From Thalassobellus citreus (GTDB lineage Bacteria; Bacteroidota; Bacteroidia; Flavobacteriales; Flavobacteriaceae): a DNA stretch of 64,000 bases. The stretch spans positions 1 to 64,000 of the forward strand of contig NZ_JBISCC010000121.1 in NCBI RefSeq assembly GCF_044385915.1. The letters run 5' to 3'. The notes under the pieces were generated by a model. That model had not been told where the DNA came from, made no database searches, and was given only the letters and a program-made list of their open reading frames with translations. Within the stretch, counting starts at the first letter, position 1; each line of letters opens with the position of its first letter. Of the stretch, positions 44,724 to 55,399 are shown one piece after another. Made by a program: the position numbers and the translations under genes.

Positions 44724-44746
44724 AAGTCAAAATTCATAAACTTAAT

Positions 44747-45868
44747 ATGATTATACTAAAAGAAGTACTTACAAAAAAAGACTTAAAGGCATTTGTCAAA
44801 TTCCCTTTCAAACTATATAAAGATTCAGAATATTGGGTTCCTCCTATTATTAGTCAGGAAATAAAAACCTTCGACAAAAAAGAAAACCCTGTTTTTAATG
44901 ACGCTGAAGCTAGATTATTTCTTGCTTATAAAGACAATGAAATTGTAGGTAGAATTGCAGCTATTACAAATTGGCTAGAAATTAATGGTCAAAATCTAAA
45001 AAAAATGCGTTTTGGATGGTTTGATTTTATTGATGACCTTGAAGTCTCTAAAACGCTATTAAATAAGGTTGCTGAAATTGGAAAAGACAAAAACCTTGAA
45101 TACATGGAAGGACCAGTTGGTTTTTCTAACTTAGATAAAGTTGGAGTTATGACCGAAGGGTTTGAAAGCATTCCCCCTATGGTTACTTGGTATAATTACT
45201 CCTACTATGTAAAACATTACGAAGCTGCTGGTTTTCAAATTGAAAAATCTTATTCTGAAAGTAAATTTCCTTTTAAAAATGTAAAACCAGAATTCTTTTA
45301 TAAAGCTCAAGAACTAATAAAAAGACGCTATCAGCTTAAAGCATTGAAACTTACAAAAACAGAAGAAGTTATGCCTTATGTTGACAAAATGTTCGATTTA
45401 TTTAACGAAAGTTATGCCTCTTTATCTTCATTTGTAGCTATAAACGATATACAGAAAGCATATTTTAAAAAGAAATTTATAAGCTTTGTCAACCCAGAAT
45501 ACATCAAATTTGTAGTTGACAAAGATGATAAAATGGTAGGTTTTGCTATTGTAATGCCAGCTTTTTCTAAAGCATTGAAAAAAATAAACGGTAAACTTTT
45601 TCCTTTTGGTTTCAGACACATTCTAAGCGCAAAGAAAAACAGTAAAGATGTAATTTTTTACCTAATTGGTATTCACCCAGATTACCAAAACAAAGGTGTA
45701 CATGCTGTTATTTTTAATGAATATTACGAAACATTTAAAGAAAAAAGCATAGAAACCTGTTTTAGAACACCTGAACTAGAAGACAATCATGCTATTCATC
45801 AAATTTGGAAACATTTTGATCCAGTTGTTTACAAACGAAGAAAAACATTCAGAAAAGATATTGCATAA
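44747..45868 (+). CDS. GNAT-like acetyltransferase family protein
   Basis: 373 residues. The pattern (ARLFLAYKDNEIVGRIAAITN near 60-80; FYLIGIHPDYQNKGVHAVIFNEYYE near 300-325) is that of GNAT acetyltransferases with an acetyl-CoA-binding Gly-Val-His-Ala segment. Some databases label relatives GTP cyclohydrolase, which the sequence does not support. Substrate unknown; not closely related to the array at 4787-13136. Probably cotranscribed with the outer-membrane gene before it. Confidence 0.8.
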   Translation: MIILKEVLTKKDLKAFVKFPFKLYKDSEYWVPPIISQEIKTFDKKENPVFNDAEARLFLAYKDNEIVGRIAAITNWLEINGQNLKKMRFGWFDFIDDLEVSKTLLNKVAEIGKDKNLEYMEGPVGFSNLDKVGVMTEGFESIPPMVTWYNYSYYVKHYEAAGFQIEKSYSESKFPFKNVKPEFFYKAQELIKRRYQLKALKLTKTEEVMPYVDKMFDLFNESYASLSSFVAINDIQKAYFKKKFISFVNPEYIKFVVDKDDKMVGFAIVMPAFSKALKKINGKLFPFGFRHILSAKKNSKDVIFYLIGIHPDYQNKGVHAVIFNEYYETFKEKSIETCFRTPELEDNHAIHQIWKHFDPVVYKRRKTFRKDIA

Positions 45869-45901
45869 AAAAAATCCGACTCTATAAAGAGTCGGATTTT
45901 T
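45867..45901. terminator. Bidirectional intrinsic terminator
   Basis: Stem AAAATCCGACTC / GAGTCGGATTTT with loop TATAAA, A-run before and T-run after, between convergent genes. Confidence 0.9.
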
Positions 45902-45924
45902 AGTTTTTATAAAATAACTTATAA

Positions 45925-47184
45925 CTACTCACCCATTGCCGCCATTACAGCTGCAGATAAACGCTTGTAAGTTCCATTTTCTAATCTATCTCTAATAGCT
46001 TCAAAAGCTGCTAAAGTTTCAGCTACATCTTCTAATGTATGTGTTGCTGTAGGAATTAATCTTAGTAAAATTAATCCTTTAGGTATCACAGGATAAACCA
46101 CTATAGAACAGAATATTCCGTAGTTTTCACGTAAATCTCTAACTAAAGCCATAGCTTCAGGAATACTTCCTTTTAAGTATACAGGAGTTACACAACTTTG
46201 AGTTGTTCCAATATCAAAACCACGCTCTTTTAAACCAGATTGTAATGCATTAACATTTTCCCAAAGTTTATTTTTAAGTTCTGGCATTGTTCTAAGCATA
46301 TCTAAACGCTTTAAAGCACCAACAACTAATTGCATTTGCAGTGATTTTGCAAACATTTGAGAACGTAAATTATATTTTAAGTAATCAATTATTTCTTGGT
46401 CTGCAGCAATAAAAGCACCTGTACCAGCCATAGATTTTGCAAAAGTTGCAAAATACACATCAATATCATCTTGAACGCCTTGCTCTTCACCTGTACCTGC
46501 TCCTGTAGCTCCTAATGTTCCGAAACCATGCGCGTCATCAACAAATAATCTGAAATTAAATTTTTTCTTAAGCTCAACGATTTCTTTTAAACGTCCTTGC
46601 TCTCCTCGCATGCCAAACACACCTTCAGAAATAACTAAAATACCTCCTCCTGTTTGTTCAGCCATTTTAGTAGCTCTTTCTAAGTTTTTTTCTAAACTTT
46701 GAACATCATTGTGCTTATAAGTAAAACGTTTACCCATATGCAAACGCACTCCATCAATAATACATGCATGTGCATCAACATCATACACAATAATATCATC
46801 TTTAGCTACCAAAGCATCAATAGTAGACACCATACCTTGGTATCCAAAATTTAAAAGATACGCAGCTTCTTTACTCACAAAAGAAGCTAATTCATCTTGA
46901 AGCTTTTCATGTAAATCTGTATGACCAGACATCATTCTTGCTCCCATAGGATAAGCAGATCCATAATCTGCTGCTGCCTCTGCATCAACTTTACGTACTT
47001 CAGGATGATTTGCTAAACCTAAATAATCATTAATACTCCAAGTGATTACATCTTTTCCTTGAAATTTCATTCTATTAGAAATTTCTCCTTCTAACTTTGG
47101 AAACACAAAATACCCTTCAGCTTGAGACGCCCATTTTCCTAATGGCCCTTTATCTTTATAAATCTTTTCAAATAAATCCTTCAT
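45925..47184 (-). CDS. Alpha-oxoamine synthase family enzyme, probable cysteate (or serine) acyltransferase
   Basis: 419 residues of the PLP-dependent KBL/BioF/SPT family, which condense an amino acid with an acyl thioester with loss of CO2. Visible: SINDYLGLANHPEV, GSAYPMGARMMSGHT, DAHACIIDG, VDDAHGFGTLG and the Schiff-base lysine in FAKSMAGTGAF (near 247). In sulfonolipid-making Bacteroidota an enzyme of this family condenses cysteate with acyl-ACP to form the capnine base. The next gene upstream is a cysteine-synthase-like enzyme, which supports that role. Glycine C-acetyltransferase or serine palmitoyltransferase remain possible. Confidence 0.8.
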   Translation of the reverse strand: MKDLFEKIYKDKGPLGKWASQAEGYFVFPKLEGEISNRMKFQGKDVITWSINDYLGLANHPEVRKVDAEAAADYGSAYPMGARMMSGHTDLHEKLQDELASFVSKEAAYLLNFGYQGMVSTIDALVAKDDIIVYDVDAHACIIDGVRLHMGKRFTYKHNDVQSLEKNLERATKMAEQTGGGILVISEGVFGMRGEQGRLKEIVELKKKFNFRLFVDDAHGFGTLGATGAGTGEEQGVQDDIDVYFATFAKSMAGTGAFIAADQEIIDYLKYNLRSQMFAKSLQMQLVVGALKRLDMLRTMPELKNKLWENVNALQSGLKERGFDIGTTQSCVTPVYLKGSIPEAMALVRDLRENYGIFCSIVVYPVIPKGLILLRLIPTATHTLEDVAETLAAFEAIRDRLENGTYKRLSAAVMAAMGE

Positions 47185-47377
47185 GTATTATAATAATCTT
47201 ATTGCTATTAAAATTTAAGACAAACTACCTAAGAGTCATTGCTTTTTAAGGAAAAACAAAAACATATTTTTAATGTTTAAGCATGTTTAATGAAAGCTTT
47301 TTGTCCTTGGTTAGTTCTTGCAAAATTAAATATTTATATTGTTTGTACATAATTTTTAGCCTTCAATTATTGATAAA

Positions 47378-47420
47378 ATAAAAAAAGAGATAATATTTTA
47401 ACATCACCTCTTTTTTTATC
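47378..47420 (-). terminator. Possible terminator after the cysteine-synthase-like gene
   Basis: A-run plus GAG / CTC plus T-run arms with a long, partly paired loop; weak. Confidence 0.4.
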
Positions 47421-47447
47421 ATATTGAGAACCTAGTACTTACAGGTA

Positions 47448-48485
47448 TTATTTTACGTATTGTATACTTTCTGATACTTCATTTTTACTATCAAAAAAGC
47501 CTTGCTCTGTCATCCATTTATCACTATAAACCTTACTCATGTAACGAGAACCGTGATCTGGGAATATAACAACAATATTATCATCCTCACCAAACTCTCC
47601 TTGCTCATTTAATTGTTTTATAGCTTGCATTGCTGCACCAGATGTATATCCCATAAAAAGACCTTCTGTTCTAGCTAATTCTCTTGCTGTATGAGCACTT
47701 TCTTCATCAGTTACCTTAATAAACTCATCAATAACATCGAAATTAGTTGCTGTAGGAATTAAGTTTTTCCCTAAACCTTCAATTCTATATGGGTAAATTT
47801 CTTTTTTATCAAACTCTCTTGTTTCATGGTATTTCTTAAGTACCGAACCATAAGCATCTACTCCAATAACCTTAATATTTGGATTTTGCTCTTTTAAATA
47901 TTTAGCTATCCCAGAAATAGTTCCCCCTGTACCACTACATGCAACAAGGTGCGTTATTTTACCTTCTGTTTGTTTCCATATTTCCGGACCAGTAGATCTA
48001 TAATAAGCATCAACATTTAATTGATTAAAATATTGATTTATATATATAGAACCTTTCATTTCACTATGTAATCTTTTTGCAACTTCATAGTATGATCTAG
48101 GATCATCTGCACTAACATGAGCAGGACAAACATAAACTTTTGCCCCCATTGTTTTAAGCATGTCTATTTTATCTGGAGACGATTTAGAACTTACAGCTAA
48201 AATACAATCATAGCCTTTAATGATACTTACCATAGCTAAACTAAAACCTGTATTACCTGAGGTTGTTTCTATAATTGTATCTCCTGGTTTTAAAATACCT
48301 TGCTCTTCAGCTTGTTCTATAATATAAAGTGCTATTCTGTCTTTACAAGAATGTCCTGGATTAAAGCCTTCTACTTTACTAAAGTAATTCCCTTTAAAAT
48401 CTTTAGTTATTGTATTTAACCTAATAAGTGGTGTATTACCAATAAGATCTAATACGCTATTTACTACTTTTGGATTATCTGCCAT
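47448..48485 (-). CDS. PLP-dependent cysteine synthase-like enzyme, possible cysteate synthase
   Basis: 345 residues of the beta-family of PLP enzymes. The Schiff-base lysine is K48 in NPGHSCKDRIA, where classical cysteine synthases read PSGSVKDR. TSGNTGFSLA (phosphate/substrate loop) and GTGGTISGIAKYLKE (PLP phosphate loop) are intact. No CBS-domain tail. The altered loop and the position upstream of an oxoamine synthase suggest it may supply cysteate from phosphoserine and sulfite for sulfonolipids. Cystathionine beta-synthase or plain cysteine synthase activity is the alternative. Confidence 0.82.
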   Translation of the reverse strand: MADNPKVVNSVLDLIGNTPLIRLNTITKDFKGNYFSKVEGFNPGHSCKDRIALYIIEQAEEQGILKPGDTIIETTSGNTGFSLAMVSIIKGYDCILAVSSKSSPDKIDMLKTMGAKVYVCPAHVSADDPRSYYEVAKRLHSEMKGSIYINQYFNQLNVDAYYRSTGPEIWKQTEGKITHLVACSGTGGTISGIAKYLKEQNPNIKVIGVDAYGSVLKKYHETREFDKKEIYPYRIEGLGKNLIPTATNFDVIDEFIKVTDEESAHTARELARTEGLFMGYTSGAAMQAIKQLNEQGEFGEDDNIVVIFPDHGSRYMSKVYSDKWMTEQGFFDSKNEVSESIQYVK

Positions 48486-48567
48486 AAATTGCTTTTTATA
48501 AGCTACAGTAATATTACTAAAATTATTTGTAACCTAAAACCTGACAAAAATAAAACTTTTTTTTTTA

Positions 48568-50706
48568 TTACCTATGAATTCCTTCTAAATCTAATAAAAA
48601 AGCATATTCTAAGGCTACTTCTTTAAGGCTTTCAAAACGTCCTGAAGCCCCGCCATGACCTGAATCCATATCAATATGAAGTAGTAATTTATTTTTATCA
48701 GTTTTTAATTCGCGAAGCTTAGCTACCCATTTGGCTGGTTCCCAGTATTGTACTTGTGAATCATGCAAACCTGTTGTTACCAACATATTTGGGTATAATC
48801 TTGCCTCAATATTATCATATGGAGAATACGACTTCATATAATTATAATATGTTATTTCATTAGGATTTCCCCATTCATCATACTCGCCCGTTGTTAACGG
48901 AATGGTATCATCAAGCATGGTTGTAACTACATCGACAAATGGAACTGCTGCTAAAACCCCATTATATAATTCAGCGTTCATATTAATAATTGCTCCCATA
49001 AGTAAACCGCCTGCCGATCCTCCGTAAGCATATAAATGTTTATTTGAAGTGTAGTTTTGCTCTATTAAAAATTTTGAACAATCTATAAAATCGGTAAACG
49101 TATTTATTTTTGTTAATAATTTTCCGTTTTCATACCAGTCTCTACCTAAGTATTCTCCGCCTCTAATATGCGCAATAGCATATATAAAACCTCGGTCTAA
49201 CAAGCTTAAACGTACTGTTGAAAAAGATGGATCTATTGTAGAACCATAAGAACCATAAGCATATTGTAACAATGGATTTGTACCATCTAACTTAATCCCT
49301 TTTTTATAAACCAAAGATATTGGCACTTTTACACCGTCTCTAGCTGTTGCCCAAACACGTTTAGATTCGTAATTTTCTTTATTAAACGTACCGCCTAATA
49401 CTTCTTGTTCTTTCTTTTTTTCTCGTGCTTTTGTCTTGAAATTATAATCTATAACAGAACTTGGTGATGTTAACGAGTTAAATCCGTAACGTAATACTTC
49501 GCTATTAAAATCTGGATTATTACCCAAGTACGCCGTATAGGTTTCAGAATTAAAAGGTAAATAGTAATCTTCGTTACCATTCCAACTTATAATGCGCAAT
49601 TTATTAAGTCCGTTTTCACGTTCATTAACAACTAAATAGTCTTTAAAAATTTCAATATCTTCTAATAAAACGTCTTTTCTGTGCGGAAGCACTTCTTGCC
49701 AATGTTTTTTTTCTGTTGCATCTTCTTTTGTTTTTAACAACTTAAAATTAGTGGCACCATCTTTATTAGTAATAATATAAAAGCTATCATTATAATGAGC
49801 AATATTATATTCTAAGTCTTTTGTTCTTTCCTGAAACAGCTTAAACTTATCATCAGGCGTATCTGCATTTAAAATTTGATATTCTGAAGACAATGTACTT
49901 GATGACCCAATAACTATATATTTCTTAGATTTTGTTTTATAAACAAAGGTGTTAAAGGTTTCATCTGATTCATAATAAACTTCAATATCTTCTTTAGAAG
50001 AAGTATGTAACTTATGCTTAAAAATTTTATGAGAACGCAAAGTTACTTCATCTTTCATTGCATAAAACAACGTTTTATTATCGTTTGCCCAAGTAGCACT
50101 GCCTGTTGTGTTTAAAACTTTATCTTCATAAACCTCACCTGTAATTAAGTTTTTTACTTGAAGCGTATATTGTCTTCTACTAACAACATCTACAGAAAAT
50201 GCTGCTAATTTATTATCTGGACTAATAGAAATACCACCTAAATTAAAATAAGCATGATCTTTAGCCATGGCATTACAATCAAACAGAATTTCTTCAGGAG
50301 CGTCTAATGTTTCTTTCTTACGAATATAAACAGGATAATCTTTTCCTTTTTCATAACGCGTTAAATACCAATAACCGTTTAATTTATAAGGAACGGAGCT
50401 ATCATCTTCCTTAATTCTGCCTTTCATCTCTTCAAATAAATCCTTTTGAAAAGACTCTGTATGCTTCATTACATCTTTGGTGTAATCATTCTCTGCATTT
50501 AAATACTCAATAACTTCAGGGTTCTCTCTATCATTCAACCAATAATAATTGTCAATCCTTATATCTTTATGTTTTTCTAATTTTTTAGCTATTTTTTTAG
50601 CTACAGGAATTTTTATAGTAGTTATATCACTATTCATTTTGATTTCTTTTTTACAGGAAACGGCAAAAATAGAACTTAGCAACAAAACAATGGTAAGGTT
50701 TTTCAT
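48568..50706 (-). CDS. ptrB: Oligopeptidase B-like S9 peptidase, lipoprotein
   Basis: 712 residues with lipoprotein signal (MKNLTIVLLLSSIFAVSC). N-terminal propeller from about 60 to 420, then the alpha/beta-hydrolase. The nucleophile Ser is in YAYGGSAGGLLMGA (near 564), with the acid in TGLHDSQVQYWEP and His in DMDSGHGGASGRFE. This arrangement is protease II/oligopeptidase B, which cuts after basic residues in short peptides. The lipid anchor places it outside the cytoplasm, unlike E. coli PtrB. Confidence 0.92.
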   Translation of the reverse strand: MKNLTIVLLLSSIFAVSCKKEIKMNSDITTIKIPVAKKIAKKLEKHKDIRIDNYYWLNDRENPEVIEYLNAENDYTKDVMKHTESFQKDLFEEMKGRIKEDDSSVPYKLNGYWYLTRYEKGKDYPVYIRKKETLDAPEEILFDCNAMAKDHAYFNLGGISISPDNKLAAFSVDVVSRRQYTLQVKNLITGEVYEDKVLNTTGSATWANDNKTLFYAMKDEVTLRSHKIFKHKLHTSSKEDIEVYYESDETFNTFVYKTKSKKYIVIGSSSTLSSEYQILNADTPDDKFKLFQERTKDLEYNIAHYNDSFYIITNKDGATNFKLLKTKEDATEKKHWQEVLPHRKDVLLEDIEIFKDYLVVNERENGLNKLRIISWNGNEDYYLPFNSETYTAYLGNNPDFNSEVLRYGFNSLTSPSSVIDYNFKTKAREKKKEQEVLGGTFNKENYESKRVWATARDGVKVPISLVYKKGIKLDGTNPLLQYAYGSYGSTIDPSFSTVRLSLLDRGFIYAIAHIRGGEYLGRDWYENGKLLTKINTFTDFIDCSKFLIEQNYTSNKHLYAYGGSAGGLLMGAIINMNAELYNGVLAAVPFVDVVTTMLDDTIPLTTGEYDEWGNPNEITYYNYMKSYSPYDNIEARLYPNMLVTTGLHDSQVQYWEPAKWVAKLRELKTDKNKLLLHIDMDSGHGGASGRFESLKEVALEYAFLLDLEGIHR

Positions 50707-50724
50707 TTTTCGTATTATTTACAA

Positions 50725-50732
50725 TAAATTTG
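50725..50732 (+). promoter_or_regulatory. Candidate -7 element (TAAATTTG) for the ybaB-like gene
   Basis: Matches TAnnTTTG 27 bases before the ATG, within the 52-base gap to the divergent peptidase gene. Confidence 0.4.
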
Positions 50733-50758
50733 CAGATATTAATTAAAAACTAAAATAT

Positions 50759-51082
50759 ATGTTTGGAGATATGATGGGTATGATGGGCAAACTAAAAGAA
50801 GCCCAAAAGAAAGTTGAAGATACAAAGAAACGATTAGATACTGTTTTAATTGATGAAGCTAGTAATGATAATAAACTTAAAATTACACTTACAGCTAATA
50901 GAACTATTAAGTCTATTGAGATTGATGATGAATTACTAGAAGACAAAGAACAGCTTGAAGATTATCTTATTTTAACAATGAATAAAGCCATTGAAAAAGC
51001 AACCAAAATAAATGAAGCAGAACTTGCTGCGGCTGCTAAAGATGGTATGCCAAATATTCCTGGAATGGATTTATTTAAATAA
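50759..51082 (+). CDS. ybaB: YbaB/EbfC-family nucleoid-associated protein
   Basis: 107 residues, normal family length. N-terminal helix MGKLKEAQKKVEDTKKRL, a central beta-sheet (KLKITLTANRTIKSIEIDDE) and a C-terminal helix (LILTMNKAIEKATKINEAELAAAAK), ending in the Met/Pro-rich GMPNIPGMDLF. Binds DNA as a dimer. Divergent from the peptidase gene and convergent with ltaE. Confidence 0.93.
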   Translation: MFGDMMGMMGKLKEAQKKVEDTKKRLDTVLIDEASNDNKLKITLTANRTIKSIEIDDELLEDKEQLEDYLILTMNKAIEKATKINEAELAAAAKDGMPNIPGMDLFK

Positions 51083-51095
51083 AACTTATTTGGGA

Positions 51096-52112
51096 TTATA
51101 AATATTGAAGCGTCTTTAACAATTGATTATGCATCACATTTGTGTAATCTAAATGTGTTACCATGCGCAATTTACCGCCTCCCATGCCTATAATATGAAT
51201 GTTTTTATCGGCTAGTTTTTTAATAAAATATTTTTCTTCAATATCATCATTCAATTCAAAAATCACAATATTTGTTTCAATAGGTTCAACGGTTTTCACC
51301 ATTGTTAATTTACTTAACTCCTCGCCTATTTCTTTGGCCCTTTGATGGTCTTCTTTTAATCTTTCAATATTATTATCTAAAGCATAAAGTCCGGCAGCAG
51401 CTAAATATCCTACTTGCCTCATATTGCCACCAAATATTTTTCGGATTCTGATAGCATTTTGCATAATTTCAGAATTCCCCACTAAAACAGAACCTATTGG
51501 ACAACCTAACCCTTTACTTAAACATACTGAAATCGTGTCGAAAACTTCTCCATATTGCTCTGTTGTATCATTTTTTTCAACTAAAGCATTCCATAAACGA
51601 GCGCCATCTAAATGAAACCCTAAATTGTTTTCATCACATACTTTTCTAATCTTTTTTATTTCATTAAAATCCCAACAAGCACCACCACCTTTATTAGTTG
51701 TGTTTTCAATTTCTACTAGACTTGTTTTACTGTAATAATAAGCATCCGGATTTATAGCTTCTTCAACTTGTTTTGCTGCAAACATGCCTTTATTACCATC
51801 AATTAATTTACAAGAAACGCCACTATTAAAAGAGGCTCCACCAGATTCGTAATTATAAATATGAGCATATTTATTGCAAATAACCTGATCTCCAGGATTT
51901 GTATGGAGCTTTAAAGCCGTTTGATTCGCCATAGTACCACTGGGAAAAAACAACGCTTGATCTTTTTTAAACATTTTTGCAACACGTGCTTCTAACTCAT
52001 TAACTGTATGGTCTTCTCTAAATACATCGTCCCCCACTTGGGCTTGCATCATCGTTTCCAACATAGGTTTTGTTGGTTTTGTTACGGTATCACTTCTTAG
52101 GTCTATAGTCAT
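51096..52112 (-). CDS. ltaE: Low-specificity threonine aldolase family enzyme
   Basis: 338 residues, PLP fold type I. MTIDLRSDTVTKPTKPML opens the family, followed by GDDVFREDHTVNELE, FPSGTMANQ and the Schiff-base lysine K200 in SVCLSKGLGCPIGS. Expected to split L-threonine or L-allo-threonine into glycine and acetaldehyde in the cytosol. Full length. The stop lies 13 bases from the ybaB stop. Confidence 0.92.
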   Translation of the reverse strand: MTIDLRSDTVTKPTKPMLETMMQAQVGDDVFREDHTVNELEARVAKMFKKDQALFFPSGTMANQTALKLHTNPGDQVICNKYAHIYNYESGGASFNSGVSCKLIDGNKGMFAAKQVEEAINPDAYYYSKTSLVEIENTTNKGGGACWDFNEIKKIRKVCDENNLGFHLDGARLWNALVEKNDTTEQYGEVFDTISVCLSKGLGCPIGSVLVGNSEIMQNAIRIRKIFGGNMRQVGYLAAAGLYALDNNIERLKEDHQRAKEIGEELSKLTMVKTVEPIETNIVIFELNDDIEEKYFIKKLADKNIHIIGMGGGKLRMVTHLDYTNVMHNQLLKTLQYL

Positions 52113-52231
52113 GTATTCTTACTTTTCAAGTAAATATTAATTAATGTAATTTAACCGATACCAACAAAATTTCCTCTAATTTATTTAGTTTTTTGTGTTT
52201 TTTTTTGTAATATAAATTTAAAATAATTAAA

Positions 52232-52897
52232 ATGAATATTATTAGTTCTGAAATAATTAAAATCAAACAAAAAATTAAAAAAGGTAAAACTCGTTATTTT
52301 GTTGCTGCCAGCTATATTTTAGTTGCATTCCTATTATTCATTGTTTTTTATATAAATAAGAAATACAATATACCATTTGAAAAATTAACTGGAGATCCAG
52401 CATTAACTTTTAATGCTCATCCTTTTATTGGTTTTTTATCAAATTTAGGAGTTCTTTTGTGGTGCTTTACTGCTTCTGTTTGTTACTTTTCATCTGCTTT
52501 ACTATTTACCACAAACAACAACAAAAAAGCTCTTTTTTTTCTAAGTTCTGGATTTTTCACTAGCATACTATTAATTGATGATTTTTTTATGTTTCATGAT
52601 TACATCTTTTATTCATTTGAAAGTTTTAAAATTATTCAACCAATAACATATGTAATATATGGCATGCTATTACTTTTGTGTATAATTAAATTTCACAAAA
52701 TTATATTTGATAGCCTCTATATATTTTTAGCATTAGCTGTTGGATTTCTAGGTTTATCAGTTTTTACAGATTTAGTATTTGAAAATATTGGATTAGAATA
52801 TTTTATTGAAGATGGTTTTAAATTTATTGGAATAACAAATTGGATGTTATTCTTTTCTATAACTTCTTATCAAAATGTTAAAACTAGATTATACTGA
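52232..52897 (+). CDS. Multipass membrane protein of unknown function
   Basis: 221 residues with about six hydrophobic helices (near 25-43, 65-85, 95-115, 125-140, 150-175, 185-205). A His-Asp pair in DDFFMFHDYIFY lies in a mid-protein segment and could be functional, as in hydrophobic hydrolases, but no family was recognised. Very AT-rich. It is convergent with the two ATP-grasp genes; the stops are separated by one base. Confidence 0.65.
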   Translation: MNIISSEIIKIKQKIKKGKTRYFVAASYILVAFLLFIVFYINKKYNIPFEKLTGDPALTFNAHPFIGFLSNLGVLLWCFTASVCYFSSALLFTTNNNKKALFFLSSGFFTSILLIDDFFMFHDYIFYSFESFKIIQPITYVIYGMLLLLCIIKFHKIIFDSLYIFLALAVGFLGLSVFTDLVFENIGLEYFIEDGFKFIGITNWMLFFSITSYQNVKTRLY

Positions 52898-52898
52898 T

Positions 52899-54050
<1,152 letters not shown>

Positions 54051-54086
54051 TTTAATAATTTTAAACTGTGCGTTGCACAAAACAAA

Positions 54087-55211
54087 TCAAACTCTAAATA
54101 GACTTTTAAATTTATAAAACACAATATAAAGAAAAGGAATAGGGTCTTTAATATAAAACCTGATTGGAGTAAACTTCATAATAAATCTTAAATTAAATAT
54201 AAATAATTTATTACCCCTTATTGAATTCATTAGCCCAAATAAATTTAAATATCGTATATGATTATATGATACTCTAGGGAAATCTAATTTTAAACTCTTT
54301 AAAGTATACAAATATGCAAAATTAACTCCAGAAGCGACAGAAGCATCTAAAGAAACCCAAAACCTAGGATTAATTTCAATAATTTTATATGTAACATCTT
54401 TTTCATCAAACCGCATGTCTATATGGGCTACACCAGACCAATTAAGTGTTTTCATTATTTTTTTCACAACATCATATAACTTTTCAACATATAAAAACTC
54501 TACACCATCTGGAGGAGAAAATTCTCTTTCTCCTGATAAAAAGCCTTTTTGAATTGTAAATGCTAATACTTCTCCTTTTTCACACAAAACACTACAATCA
54601 ATATCATAACCTTTTATATAATCCTGAATAATGAATTTAAAATCCAATTCATTATTCAACAAGTATTGTTTTAACTCTTTAAAATCATTAAACTTAATAA
54701 TATCGCTTCCACCACCACAATCTTGAATTGGCTTAATTAAAACAGGAAAATCTTCAATAACATTTAATAACAACTCTTCTTTTGTATAATAATATGTTTT
54801 AGGAAAAGGAATACTATACTCTAACATATGGTGAGTTAATAAAGCTTTATTATCTGCTATATTAAAGCTTTCAATATTAGGCAACAAACCTATTTTATTT
54901 GAAAAAGAAACCTTATTCCTATATTTTATAAGTGTTTTAACACCATAAGTATCTATAGGAATAACCAAATCAATTGAATGTTTTTTTAATTCTTTTTCAA
55001 TATTACCCAACCAATCAATTTCACTATTCGTTTCTGGATAATAAGCAAAATTTGTAATTTTTGTAGAACACCTGAAGCCAACATAATTTATATTAGAAAT
55101 AACATAAATATCAACATTTCTCTGCTCAGATAAACAGTTAACAAGCGAAGTAGTATGTGTTATACTCGCTTCTGGCAAAAGAACAGATATATGACCATTT
55201 TTATTTATCAT
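54087..55211 (-). CDS. ATP-grasp enzyme, paralogue of the downstream gene
   Basis: 374 residues. HISVLLPEASITHTTSLVNCL opens the protein as in the neighbour. The ATP-grasp blocks are FPVLIKPIQDCGGGSDIIKF, FIIQDYIKGYDIDCSVL, FSPPDGVEFLYVEKL and IIEINPRFWVSLDASVASG. It ends 36 bases before the ATG of the next paralogue, and the pair probably forms one transcript. They may ligate amino acids to small acceptors or sugars. No signal peptide. Not a carbamoyl-phosphate synthase, which would be far longer. Confidence 0.8.
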   Translation of the reverse strand: MINKNGHISVLLPEASITHTTSLVNCLSEQRNVDIYVISNINYVGFRCSTKITNFAYYPETNSEIDWLGNIEKELKKHSIDLVIPIDTYGVKTLIKYRNKVSFSNKIGLLPNIESFNIADNKALLTHHMLEYSIPFPKTYYYTKEELLLNVIEDFPVLIKPIQDCGGGSDIIKFNDFKELKQYLLNNELDFKFIIQDYIKGYDIDCSVLCEKGEVLAFTIQKGFLSGEREFSPPDGVEFLYVEKLYDVVKKIMKTLNWSGVAHIDMRFDEKDVTYKIIEINPRFWVSLDASVASGVNFAYLYTLKSLKLDFPRVSYNHIRYLNLFGLMNSIRGNKLFIFNLRFIMKFTPIRFYIKDPIPFLYIVFYKFKSLFRV

Positions 55212-55352
55212 ATTTAAAATTTATAAAAACTACAGTTATCAAGCTTAATTTTTCAAAAAAGTATTGATTTTTTTTATAGAAAAAAAAAAAAAACCTCAAA
55301 ATACAATTATAATACTACCAATAACTACATTGTAACCTCTTTATAAGTTTTG

Positions 55353-55383
55353 TTGAGCAATTAAATATTAAACTCTATTTTTG
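55353..55383 (+). promoter_or_regulatory. Promoter of prfB (TTG - 20 bases - TATTTTTG)
   Basis: TTG at 55353-55355 and TATTTTTG at 55376-55383 are 20 bases apart, a good match to the Bacteroidota -33/-7 promoter, with the ATG 16 bases downstream. Confidence 0.65.
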
Positions 55384-55399
55384 TTAAAAAATATTATTC

